DNA from: CAYXZQ01 sp963717515
GTDB lineage: Archaea > Nanobdellota > Nanobdellia > Woesearchaeales > DSVV01
Length of the DNA: 64,000 bases
Direction of reading: 5' to 3'
Assembly (NCBI GenBank): GCA_963717515.1
Contig: OY970338.1
Span: forward strand, 806,001 to 870,000
This document shows positions 35,063 through 42,820 of this stretch, in pieces; position 1 is the stretch's first letter; every line of letters starts with the position of its first letter. The notes beneath the pieces are model-generated. The model did no database searches. It saw only the letters and a program-made list of their open reading frames with translations, and was not told the origin of the DNA. Made by a program: the position numbers and the translations under genes.

Positions 35063-36310
35063 TTAATGTTCAACCGTGACTATTTTGGTCATTTTGGATA
35101 AAAGGATTTGTTTGAATTCTGTTAACCTCTCTTTTTCTTTTTGAATCTCTTCCAGCTTATTTCTTAAAACCGAAGCATAATTCTCAAATATAGTAATTAT
35201 GTTATCATTTGGCTTTATGAACTCTAAGGCAGGTATAGTTTTAACATTTAATGCTTCTAATATGGTTCCAGTATCTTTTTTATTCCTAATCTCATTTTCC
35301 ATCCAATTAGATGTTAAACAATAGTATAGAAAAGTAGGAAAGTTGAATTCTTTTTTAACTCTAATTCCAGTCATATTTCTTCCCAATGCCAATTTAATTC
35401 CATAAGGAACTCTTACAACAGCATCCTTGCCTACATTTGTAACAATGCAATCGCCATAACTTGCTTCAATTCTGGAAGTCCATTTATTATAATCCTTATC
35501 GTTTATCCAAAAAATTTTTGAAAAACCAAGAAGTCCATATTCTAATAAATTATTAACTTGTAATAATATGTTACCTGTTGGTTCAGTAGCTTGTTCTGGT
35601 TTTTTACTATGTAAACAATCAATTACCTCAGCAATTTTCCCTATTGAAGATTTAGTCCAACCTTTTGGAATATATTTATCTAATTCTTCATTATAATCCA
35701 TCTCTCCACCGCTTGAATTATACTGATTTCCTTTTTCATCAGGGAATTCAAAATTTTCAAACCATTGCTTAAATATTGTTTGTGCTGTATCTTCCAATTT
35801 TTGGATTAATTGATTGTTTAATTCAATTCTGTTTATAATAACATCATATTCTTTTACGATTTCTTTTTGGATTTCAATATCTGGCACAATAATAGGCATA
35901 GTGCAAAGGTCATCCCAACTTATTCCCCCTCTAACGTCTCCACCGCTAATAAACCCTACATATCTATCACTTTCTGAACGTCTAAACCACATCATTAAAT
36001 ATTCTGGTAGAACAATATTTTCATCAATAACTTCAAAGACATAATAAGCAGATGAAACAATTGCTTCGTCATATTTTTTTAATAAATCAACAGGAAGTTT
36101 TTTATCCCTCCCAACACTCATGAGTTTGCAAGCAAATTGATTTTTCTTAATTATCTTGTAATTTTCAAAATCTACTCCGTTAATATTTGCAACAGACTCA
36201 ATAAACATTTTATTCATACTAACACCTATTAATTTCTTAACTTTCAAGCCAGTATTTTTTATGTTTATTTGCTTTACAAATTCGCCAAGAGGTCTATAAT
36301 TTAATTTCAT
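35063..36310 (-). CDS. hsdS: type I restriction enzyme specificity subunit S
   Basis: This 415-residue subunit has two target-recognition domains, about residues 5-150 and 200-370, each followed by a conserved helical spacer (KLEDTAQTIFKQWFENFEFP near 165-185; LEEIQKEKERLTEFKQILLSK at the C terminus). It chooses the DNA sequence for both methylation and restriction. It overlaps hsdM by 17 nt. The two halves are not close repeats of each other, so the target is probably a bipartite asymmetric site. Confidence 0.93.
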   Translation of the reverse strand: MKLNYRPLGEFVKQINIKNTGLKVKKLIGVSMNKMFIESVANINGVDFENYKIIKKNQFACKLMSVGRDKKLPVDLLKKYDEAIVSSAYYVFEVIDENIVLPEYLMMWFRRSESDRYVGFISGGDVRGGISWDDLCTMPIIVPDIEIQKEIVKEYDVIINRIELNNQLIQKLEDTAQTIFKQWFENFEFPDEKGNQYNSSGGEMDYNEELDKYIPKGWTKSSIGKIAEVIDCLHSKKPEQATEPTGNILLQVNNLLEYGLLGFSKIFWINDKDYNKWTSRIEASYGDCIVTNVGKDAVVRVPYGIKLALGRNMTGIRVKKEFNFPTFLYYCLTSNWMENEIRNKKDTGTILEALNVKTIPALEFIKPNDNIITIFENYASVLRNKLEEIQKEKERLTEFKQILLSKMTKIVTVEH

Positions 36311-37865
36311 GTCCTAATTCCTCAAATACTTTAATTAATTCTTTTTTTGAATTTTCTTCTTTGTTCAATAATTTAGAAAATTCTTCTTTTAGATTTTGCA
36401 TTTTTTCATTAAAATCAACATTTTCATCCCTATTAACAAATTCGATATATTTACTAGGAACTAATGAAAAACCTTTTTTTCTTAATTCGTCAATATTTGC
36501 ACTATAACAAAATTCAGGAGTGTTTTCATATTTTTCTTTCCAATCAACCTCTTGCCAGTTGTGGTATGTGTTTGCTACTTTTTCTATATCCGCATCTGTA
36601 AAATGAACAAAATTTTTCTCGAACGGTTCTCCTATTTCTCTTAAATCTAAAAATAGTATTTCCTTTTCTCTATCTCTGTAATTTTTTACAATTCCGTCAA
36701 CTTTCACAGTTCTTTCTTTTTTATTTTTGTTAATAATCCACATACTCACACTTATAGGAGTTGTATAAAATAATTTTTGAGGAAATATTAAAATTGCTTC
36801 AACTAAACCATTTTCAATTAGCTTCTGTCTTATTTTCAATTCTTCTCCGCCACCAGATAAAGCACCATTTGAAAGAATAAATCCTGCAACCCCATTTTCT
36901 GAAAGCTTTGAAACCATGTGTAAAATCCAGGCATAGTTTGCATTTCCTGTTGGAGGAACCTCATAACCATCCCACCTAGCATCTTTTGTCAATTCGTTTT
37001 CTTTTCTCCATTGTTTTTGATTAAATGGAGGATTTGCCATAATAAAATCAGCTTTCAGGTCTTCATGTTGGTCATTAAAGAATGAGTCATCGGCAATCTT
37101 CCCTAAATTCGCTGAGATTCCTCTAATCGCAAGATTCATTTTTGCTAGCTTGTAAGTTGTTGAGGTATATTCTTGACCATAAATTGAAATATCTTTTTTA
37201 TTTCCATGATGACTTTGGATAAATTTGATTGATTGAACAAACATTCCACCCGAACCACAACATGGATCGTAAATTTTGCCTTTATAGGGTTCAATCATTT
37301 CAGCAATCAGTTTTACAATACATTTAGGAGTATAGAATTCGCCTTTACCTTTACCTTCTTTCAATGCAAATTTTCTTAAAAAATATTCATAAACTCGTCC
37401 AATAATGTCATGGTCAGCATCTTTTAAAGTATCAATATTATTTATTGTATCAATCAAAGAAGCTAACTTATTGACATCAAGATCTAAACGAGAGTAATAA
37501 TTATCAGGCAAAGCACCTTTCAATGCAGGATTGTTCTTTTCAACAGTAGCGAGAGCAGTATCTATCTTTAATGCAATATCATTCTGTTTAGCGTTTTCCT
37601 TTAAAAAATCCCATCGAGATATTTCAGATAAGTAGAAAACATTTTTACTTGTATAGAACTCAACCAGATCTACATATTTTTCTTTTCCTTCAGCAATTAG
37701 TTCCTGTTTTCTTTTTTCAAATTTATCATTAACAAATTTAAGGAATATTAAACCTAAGACTACATGCTTATATTCTGAAGATTCTACTTTTCCTCTTAAT
37801 TTATCAGCAGATTCCCATAAAGTTTCTTCAACACTTTTCTCTTTCTTAATTTGCTTTTTTGCCAT
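36294..37865 (-). CDS. hsdM: type I restriction enzyme methylase subunit M
   Basis: This 523-residue N6-adenine methyltransferase has an N-terminal helical HsdM_N domain (LWESADKLRGKVESSEYKHV), then GKGEFYTPKCIVKLIAEMI, SAM motif I YDPCCGSGGMFV and catalytic motif IV ANPPFNQKQW. The ATG is preceded by AAGGTGAAG, a good ribosome site. It lies 46 nt after the DUF262 gene and overlaps hsdS, so the methylase is made before the nuclease. Confidence 0.96.
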   Translation of the reverse strand: MAKKQIKKEKSVEETLWESADKLRGKVESSEYKHVVLGLIFLKFVNDKFEKRKQELIAEGKEKYVDLVEFYTSKNVFYLSEISRWDFLKENAKQNDIALKIDTALATVEKNNPALKGALPDNYYSRLDLDVNKLASLIDTINNIDTLKDADHDIIGRVYEYFLRKFALKEGKGKGEFYTPKCIVKLIAEMIEPYKGKIYDPCCGSGGMFVQSIKFIQSHHGNKKDISIYGQEYTSTTYKLAKMNLAIRGISANLGKIADDSFFNDQHEDLKADFIMANPPFNQKQWRKENELTKDARWDGYEVPPTGNANYAWILHMVSKLSENGVAGFILSNGALSGGGEELKIRQKLIENGLVEAILIFPQKLFYTTPISVSMWIINKNKKERTVKVDGIVKNYRDREKEILFLDLREIGEPFEKNFVHFTDADIEKVANTYHNWQEVDWKEKYENTPEFCYSANIDELRKKGFSLVPSKYIEFVNRDENVDFNEKMQNLKEEFSKLLNKEENSKKELIKVFEELGHEIKL

Positions 37866-37911
37866 TATTCTTCACCTTAGAAACCATAATCTTAAAAGTA
37901 TAAGTATGATT

Positions 37912-40059
37912 TCATTTTTTCTTGAACCTATCTGAATATTTTATTAAATGAAGATATTTTTCAATATCTTCTTTTGAATACATCTTTATTGTCAGTTCTT
38001 CATAATCAGGATAATATTCAACATTATCATCTTCAACCACATGTTTCTTATCAATATCAGGTATGCTTAAGTATATATATTTCTGTCTCCGTCTTAATAC
38101 GCCAAAATAATATTTATAATTTTTAAATCCAATAAAATGCTTATTTATTTTCTCTTCATAGTCAGTAATATCTTTTAATTGTCTTCGTAATTCCTGAAGA
38201 AGTGCATAAGATTCTCCACTCATCCTTTTCCTTACATAATCTTCTGTATATTCTACTTTACTATTATTTTGAGCTTTTTCTTTATTTTCAATGTATTCAT
38301 TATATGACTCAAGACCAACTATTTTAATTGGATTCCACATTTTTAATGCAAAATTAAGAATTTTTTCCTTTCTTTTACTTATAGAATTGGTTGTCCAAAC
38401 ACCATTTTCAAGAAACTCCTCTAACTCATTTTGAGTCATAAATGGTGCTTTTCTAAAATATTTACTATTTTTTTCTTCAACTGGTTTTCTTCCCTTACTA
38501 GAATTTGAAGACCTTGGATCAAACGTTAAATTGCCAATAGAATGCAAATAGTCCTCTTGAAATTCATCACTATTATAATCTACAAATTTACAATCTTTAG
38601 TTGTAACAATTCTTTTCTCATCTTCCTCAGAATTTTGAGGAGCTATGTGCTCTATAGTTAGTTGAAATCTTGTGTTTTTGGTTGTATATTCTCCTTCTGA
38701 CATAGGCGAATATCCGTTTTGTTTTCTAAGATGATTTTCATATTTCCAGAATAAATATACTCTATCACTTGGAAAATCATAATAAAAATCAGTTGAGCTC
38801 AATTTTTCTTTAAACTTGATATCGCTACAATATTCTAATATTTTTTCTACCAATTGCAATTTTAATAATTCAAAATCACCTTTAAAATCTCTGACAATTA
38901 CATTTATGGCACTATCTACATCACTTGACCTTTTTGTTTTCATTCCAAGAACCCTAAAACTGAGAATCTCCACAAGTTTCACAATATCTTCAAATTCTTC
39001 TTTATTCTCAGATGTATCCATCTGATATGTTTTCATTAATAATGGATAGAATGCAACACCCAACCTTTCCAACATAAATATCTCTCGAAGTGTTTCTGAT
39101 TGAGATTCATGTTGAATTTCATTAATAGTGTAAAATGCTTCCCTCAATTTAGTTGTATAATTTTCAATATACTTTACAACTTCCTTGTCTTTTTTATCAA
39201 GTAAAAGTTGATGAACTTGTGATTTAATAATTCTAATGTACTCTTGATAATCCCTTTTAATACCCCATTTTTCATAAGCTACAAAATGGTATTGTAAAAT
39301 ATTATCTTCATTATCAATATCCACTGAATCAATTATGTTATAAATATCACTAAATCTTTTGTAAATACTCCTTAAAATATCCCCAGATTCTTCACTGGCA
39401 ATATAACATTTGTACATCAGAAAACTTTTTATTTTTTCAAGGTTTGTTAATTCCTTTCCACGATCATTTGTGGTCTCAAAAATTAATGTGGCTTCTGCAC
39501 TATCTTCTACACTATAAGTTAAAAGTTTGGTCTTATTGATTTTATCTTTAATTTCTATAAGTCCAGTTTTTGTCATAGAGGATAATCTTTCTGTAAAATA
39601 CGACTTAGCAAATAATAATTTTTTTTGAGAAGGTCTTGTTTGAACAATTTCCGGATTCGCTACATCTTCAAGAATATAAGTTTGAAAAAATTCGGCATCT
39701 TCTTGCTGCAATCTCAACTTGTAAGTATTTTTATATTTGATGAAAGTTTCTTCCAAAATCTCTACATCTTGTCCGTTTTGTTTTAACAAATTTAGAAGAA
39801 CTTTCATAAAAATTACTAAGGTAGTCATTCTTTGTTGACCATCGACAATATCAATACCTGTAAAATCTCCTTCAGATTCTGCTTTCTCTAAAAGGATGGT
39901 ACCAAGAAAATATGTACGATCCAATTTTTGATTATTAATGTCCTCAATAAAATCAGATAATTGTTTATCAACCCAAGAGTAAGCTCGTTGATACATTGGA
40001 ACTCTGAATATTTTTGTTCCATCGAACAAATCTTTTATCGTTTTTAGTCCATTTTCCAT
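37912..40059 (-). CDS. DUF262/DUF1524 (GmrSD-like) nuclease with DUF5655-like tail
   Basis: This 715-residue protein has an N-terminal DUF262 nucleotide-binding domain with the VPMYQRAYSWVDKQL and IVDGQQRMTTL motifs, a long helical middle, a DUF1524 His-Me-type nuclease with LTIEHIAPQNSEEDE and HSIGNLTF, and a C-terminal DUF5655-like region (INKHFIGFKNYKYYFGVLRRRQ). GmrSD-type proteins cut DNA with modified bases in a type IV fashion. Pairing one with a type I system would give defence against both unmodified and hypermodified phage DNA. The start is set at ATG 40059 (GGTGG nearby); a TTG lies at 40074. Confidence 0.88.
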   Translation of the reverse strand: MENGLKTIKDLFDGTKIFRVPMYQRAYSWVDKQLSDFIEDINNQKLDRTYFLGTILLEKAESEGDFTGIDIVDGQQRMTTLVIFMKVLLNLLKQNGQDVEILEETFIKYKNTYKLRLQQEDAEFFQTYILEDVANPEIVQTRPSQKKLLFAKSYFTERLSSMTKTGLIEIKDKINKTKLLTYSVEDSAEATLIFETTNDRGKELTNLEKIKSFLMYKCYIASEESGDILRSIYKRFSDIYNIIDSVDIDNEDNILQYHFVAYEKWGIKRDYQEYIRIIKSQVHQLLLDKKDKEVVKYIENYTTKLREAFYTINEIQHESQSETLREIFMLERLGVAFYPLLMKTYQMDTSENKEEFEDIVKLVEILSFRVLGMKTKRSSDVDSAINVIVRDFKGDFELLKLQLVEKILEYCSDIKFKEKLSSTDFYYDFPSDRVYLFWKYENHLRKQNGYSPMSEGEYTTKNTRFQLTIEHIAPQNSEEDEKRIVTTKDCKFVDYNSDEFQEDYLHSIGNLTFDPRSSNSSKGRKPVEEKNSKYFRKAPFMTQNELEEFLENGVWTTNSISKRKEKILNFALKMWNPIKIVGLESYNEYIENKEKAQNNSKVEYTEDYVRKRMSGESYALLQELRRQLKDITDYEEKINKHFIGFKNYKYYFGVLRRRQKYIYLSIPDIDKKHVVEDDNVEYYPDYEELTIKMYSKEDIEKYLHLIKYSDRFKKK

Positions 40060-40083
40060 AATTAAAACCACCAAAAAATCAAA

Positions 40084-40227
40084 TTAATCATTTTTACTCT
40101 CCTTCAATTGCTTTTCCATGCATTTTTCAAATTGCCTAGATACAATCAAACCTTCATGTTTACAGAATTCTCTATATCTATCATAAAGTTCAGAATTAAC
40201 TTTTAAAGTAATGTTCTTTGATTCCAT
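40084..40227 (-). CDS. ribbon-helix-helix regulator of the C1 operon
   Basis: This 47-residue protein (MESKNITLKVNSELYDRYRE, then GLIVSRQFEKCMEKQLKE) is a ribbon-helix-helix protein, first in the C1 operon. It is closely similar to the regulators at 54818 and 47122. The frame is open to 40422 but that extension is only the cassette end sequence; a TATA-like box at 40247-40260 sets the ATG at 40227. It probably represses its own operon. Confidence 0.8.
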   Translation of the reverse strand: MESKNITLKVNSELYDRYREFCKHEGLIVSRQFEKCMEKQLKESKND

Positions 40228-40246
40228 AAATACCCCATCTAATAAG

Positions 40247-40260
40247 TATAAATATTTACA
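40247..40260 (-). promoter_or_regulatory. promoter of cassette C1 operon
   Basis: Minus-strand TGTAAATATTTATA lies 20-33 nt before the regulator ATG; the whole C1 operon appears to be driven from inside the cassette. Confidence 0.5.
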
Positions 40261-40420
40261 CATAGATATAAATGTTCCTAAAAAACTCCCCCTTTCTACT
40301 GTAACGAGAAGAGCCTTCGGCTTTGATGAAACGAACTCCCCCTTAATGTATGTTCTTGATGTATCGCATTCGCTCAATAGAAAGAACTGAACTCCCCCGG
40401 TGCTTCGCACATATAGACTC

Positions 40421-40620
40421 ACTACGTTCGAATTGATTGGAAATGGAAATTTTACTCTTCGGAATTTTTTTGCTTCGCAAAAAACCGTCTTGCAGACTAT
40501 TCCTCGTCACTATCGTGAGTATTTAACAGCGATTTAACGGTTCACTCCGTTGCACTCGTTCACCCAAATTGAATTTTTGTGGGATGCCTCAAAAATTCAA
40601 CTTCGTTAAATCGCGATGTT
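40421..40620. repeat. 200-bp direct repeat, copy 1 (second copy 55206-55405)
   Basis: The C1 right end plus its attC-like site is nearly identical to the C6 right end plus its site (55206-55405). The identity runs from TAGACTCACTACGTTCGAA through the hairpin and stops at the TT of the GATG^TT boundary. It shows that the attC-like site belongs to the cassette on its left. Confidence 0.85.
40519..40620 (+). repeat. attC-like site 1 (end of C1)
   Basis: R box GTATTTAAC (40519-40527), L arm GCGATTTAACG (40529-40539) pairing with CGTTAAATCGC (40604-40614), and inner stem TTGAATTTTTG (40569-40579)/CAAAAATTCAA (40590-40600). The extra GA occurs on the right arm, then TG^TT. The following GTTATATTC begins C2. 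Confidence 0.8.
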
Positions 40621-40909
40621 ATATTCAATTTTTCCGTCTAAAAAGGGCAATCAAAAAAACAAAAAAAGCGATAAAAAAAAAGATCGCTTCCTGCCCCTGA
40701 TGACGGAAAAACTTTTCGGACGAAATCCGCCAGAACTAAGTTTCTCGCTTCGCTCGAAACTCAAATTTCACTTCGTAAAATTTGCGTAACTGGCGGAGAA
40801 TATAACAGCGATTAAGCGGTTCGCTCGTCGTTCGCCAGGCTCACTCCTCACTCTCCCAAATTTCCGAATTCGTTTCACTCATTCAGGAAACTTCGCTTGA
40901 ATCGCGATG
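40619..40909. mobile_element. cassette C2, 291 bp, without a gene
   Basis: The ends GTTATATTC (40618-40626)/GAATATAAC (40798-40806) and TTTTTCCGTC (40629-40638)/GACGGAAAAA (40702-40711) pair, but only about 60 A-rich bases lie between the inner blocks. No open frame is convincing. It is either an empty relic whose gene was deleted or a unit encoding a structured RNA. Confidence 0.65.
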
Positions 40910-40911
40910 TT
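40798..40911 (+). repeat. attC-like site 2 (end of C2)
   Basis: R box GAATATAAC (40798-40806), left arm GCGATTAAGC (40808-40817), right arm GCTTGAATCGC (40895-40905) with one extrahelical G, as bacterial attC L boxes have. The boundary is G40909^TT. A variable region rich in TTCGCTCG/CGCCAGGC hairpins lies inside. Confidence 0.8.
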
Positions 40912-40962
40912 AAACTCAATCGAGAAAGAGGGCTAAAAAAAGATAAGGGGCAAGAAAACCTA

Positions 40963-41292
40963 TCATCCCAATTTGATAATTGCTCTTTTACTAAAAAATA
41001 ATTTGTAAACTAAATAATTCATAAACATTAGACTTCCAACAAAAACCAAAATGTGAATAATAATTGAACCGACCAAAAACCAAATAAATCTAGTTGCATC
41101 AAAAAGACTATTCAATAAAAGTATCATCAAACCTTCTTCTGTAATAATTGGAAAGTTTATTAGATATTCCCAAATAATTGTTAAAATAAATGCAAACCAA
41201 AATCTACCAGAACCTATATGAAAATAATAATGTTGCCAGCATAATGGATAATTAAATTTTGTTGAATTACCACATATATTACACGTCCCCAT
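40963..41292 (-). CDS. zinc-ribbon membrane protein
   Basis: This 109-residue protein begins with a CxxC...C zinc-ribbon-like knuckle (CNICGNSTKFNYPLCWQH), followed by two or three hydrophobic helices (WFAFILTIIWEYLINF, then FIWFLVGSIIIHILVFVGSL) and a short basic tail. Function unknown. It lies 7 nt downstream of the 304-residue zinc-ribbon gene, so it is the membrane partner in a small two-protein module. Confidence 0.65.
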   Translation of the reverse strand: MGTCNICGNSTKFNYPLCWQHYYFHIGSGRFWFAFILTIIWEYLINFPIITEEGLMILLLNSLFDATRFIWFLVGSIIIHILVFVGSLMFMNYLVYKLFFSKRAIIKLG

Positions 41293-41299
41293 TCTGATA

Positions 41300-42214
41300 T
41301 TAATCCGCTAAATTAAATTTCTTTTTCAAACTTTTAATTTCATCTTCTGCTTCTTTAACTTCCTTTTCAAGTTGATTAACGCTAGTTTCAAAGTGTTCAG
41401 GATTATGATTGAGAGTATCTAACAAAATATCTTCTTTGTTTCTTATAGATGAAATTTTAAACAACATACTTTTTACATATCTACAATTCTCAATTTTTTC
41501 CTTCCCTTCAGTCAAAACTGCTTTATATTTTTTAACATAATCTCTGAATTCCATAATATTTCTTGGGAAGTAAGATATTTCTTTCAAAGCATTCGCAACT
41601 GCTTTATTCATGTCTTTTTTTGTTTCCTTAATTCCTTTTTCAACTTTTTTGATTTGCTCAAGTATTTCACTAAAGCTACTTTTTGATGCATATTTAGGAT
41701 ATTTTTCAAGGTACTCCATCATCCCATCATATCTTGCTTCTTCAATATCAGAATCTTTGAACTTTTGATTGATAACTATTGATTTTGCTTTACGACCTTT
41801 TTGAGAAGTTTTCAGCATTGATTCTTCAAAATTGGTTTCTTTTGTTAAAAGATTTTGTAAACTTTTATACAAATCTGCACGCTCCTCTTGATCTGCATCC
41901 ATATCTGAAGCAAGTCTTTGTATCTCTGCTAGAGCACCTTTTAGTTTATGATTCATTTTATAGAAGAAATCACGTTTGTCTTTTACAACACCATGTTGTT
42001 GATTTAATTTATGTTGATAACGTTGTTTTAAATATAATGCGTCTTTTTTTCCAGTTAAGTCTACCATTTTGAAAATACCTCCAGTATTAGTTTTATCACC
42101 ATGTTTATAATTATCTTCCTTTCTTCTTTTTTCTTGATAACATCTGTAACATAATCCAGTTTGGTTTGCATATTGATGTTTAATATGTCTTCCACAATTA
42201 TTACAGCTTGCCAT
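41300..42214 (-). CDS. zinc-ribbon plus coiled-coil protein of unknown function
   Basis: This 304-residue protein opens with a four-Cys ribbon (CNNCGRHIKHQYANQTGLC, then CYQEKRR), followed by a basic linker and long coiled coils (about 70-125, 180-215 and 255-300). No family is recognised. The two proteins of this cassette share a ribbon at the N terminus, so they may bind the same partner. The ATG overlaps the regulator stop region (TAAAATG). Confidence 0.6.
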   Translation of the reverse strand: MASCNNCGRHIKHQYANQTGLCYRCYQEKRRKEDNYKHGDKTNTGGIFKMVDLTGKKDALYLKQRYQHKLNQQHGVVKDKRDFFYKMNHKLKGALAEIQRLASDMDADQEERADLYKSLQNLLTKETNFEESMLKTSQKGRKAKSIVINQKFKDSDIEEARYDGMMEYLEKYPKYASKSSFSEILEQIKKVEKGIKETKKDMNKAVANALKEISYFPRNIMEFRDYVKKYKAVLTEGKEKIENCRYVKSMLFKISSIRNKEDILLDTLNHNPEHFETSVNQLEKEVKEAEDEIKSLKKKFNLAD

Positions 42215-42215
42215 T

Positions 42216-42383
42216 TTATTTGAAATACTCCTCTTTTTTGAGATTTTTAGGTTTTATTTCAGCTTTAAAATATTGAACCATTTGTTTTATAGCTTCCTGT
42301 TTGGTTTTAAGATTATTAACTAACTTATACATCTCTACTGTTTTATCTTCTTCATCTGATAAGTTTACTAAAATTTTTACCAT
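42216..42383 (-). CDS. small helix-turn-helix/RHH-like regulator of C3
   Basis: This 55-residue protein (MVKILVNLSDEEDKTVEMYK, then TKQEAIKQMVQYFKAEI) has a strand followed by two helices, in the style of a ribbon-helix-helix repressor. It is the first gene of the C3 operon. The perfect palindrome at 42394-42410 just upstream is a likely operator. It is only distantly like the other cassette regulators. Confidence 0.6.
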   Translation of the reverse strand: MVKILVNLSDEEDKTVEMYKLVNNLKTKQEAIKQMVQYFKAEIKPKNLKKEEYFK

Positions 42384-42393
42384 TGTAACACCT

Positions 42394-42410
42394 TGTTATA
42401 TGGTATAACA
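42394..42410. promoter_or_regulatory. operator-like palindrome upstream of C3 operon
   Basis: TGTTATA-TGG-TATAACA is a perfect 7-bp inverted repeat. It sits between a TATA-like TTTATATAATT (42413-42424 region, minus strand) and the ATG at 42383. Confidence 0.6.
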
Positions 42411-42550
42411 CAGAATTATATAAATGTTTCGGTTTTCTTGCCCTTTATTCTTGTTCTTGATGTGTCGCATTCGCTCTTTAGATAGAACGCCCTCTTTCTC
42501 GACTCTGCTACGCAGTTTTCCAGAACTCCGCTTCGCTCGTAACTGGAAAA

Positions 42551-42650
42551 GAGTTTAACAAGGATTTAGAGGTAAAATTAGTTTCCACTCCGTTCCACCT
42601 AATTTTCCCCAAATTTTTGCTACGCAAAAACTTCTCTAAATCCCAATGTT
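42551..42650 (+). repeat. attC-like site 3 (end of C3)
   Basis: R box GAGTTTAAC (42551-42559), arms GGATTTAGAG (42562-42571)/CTCTAAATCC (42634-42643), boundary G42648^TT. The inner variable part contains TTTTTGCTACGCAAAAA, itself a hairpin. Confidence 0.8.
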
Positions 42651-42820
42651 ATATTCAATTTTTGGATTACTTCCTTTCTTTTAGAAAAAGAAACAAAAGA
42701 GAGAGGGGCTTAGTCCTACGGACATATTCGCTCACTACGTTCGATATTTATTAGAAGGGGCGTCAGTGCTTCGCACATATAGTCTTTTGTTTCACAAAAG
42801 AAATTCTATTAGGGGCGTCT

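Larger units (their letters stand above)
30721..40618. mobile_element. cassette C1, 9.9 kb: type I R-M, GmrSD-like and DUF2971 genes
   Basis: The unit runs from the TT of G^TTAAATAC to the G of the next site. Its ends are complementary: GTTAAATAC/GTATTTAAC (40519-40527), AAAATTTCCATTTC (30732-30745)/GAAATGGAAATTTT (40440-40453), GGGGGAGTTC (30762-30771)/GAACTCCCCC (40389-40398), and AAGGGGGAGTTC (30821-30832)/GAACTCCCCCTT (40333-40344). All genes are on the minus strand and start from a promoter at the right end. 40228-40518 contains only these end structures. Confidence 0.75.
40910..42648. mobile_element. cassette C3: two zinc-ribbon proteins and a small regulator
   Basis: Ends GTTAAACTC (40909-40917)/GAGTTTAAC (42551-42559), TCGAGAAAGAGGGC (40920-40933)/GCCCTCTTTCTCGA (42489-42502) and GGGCAAGAAAACC (40948-40960)/GGTTTTCTTGCCC (42431-42443) are perfectly complementary. 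Genes are on the minus strand. 42425-42550 holds only end structures. Confidence 0.75.

Noticed and set aside
40228..40422. N-terminal extension of the C1 regulator to a 112-residue protein
   Set aside because: The extra frame lies in the cassette end repeats and across the promoter; homologues at 47122 and 54818 start at the equivalent of 40227.
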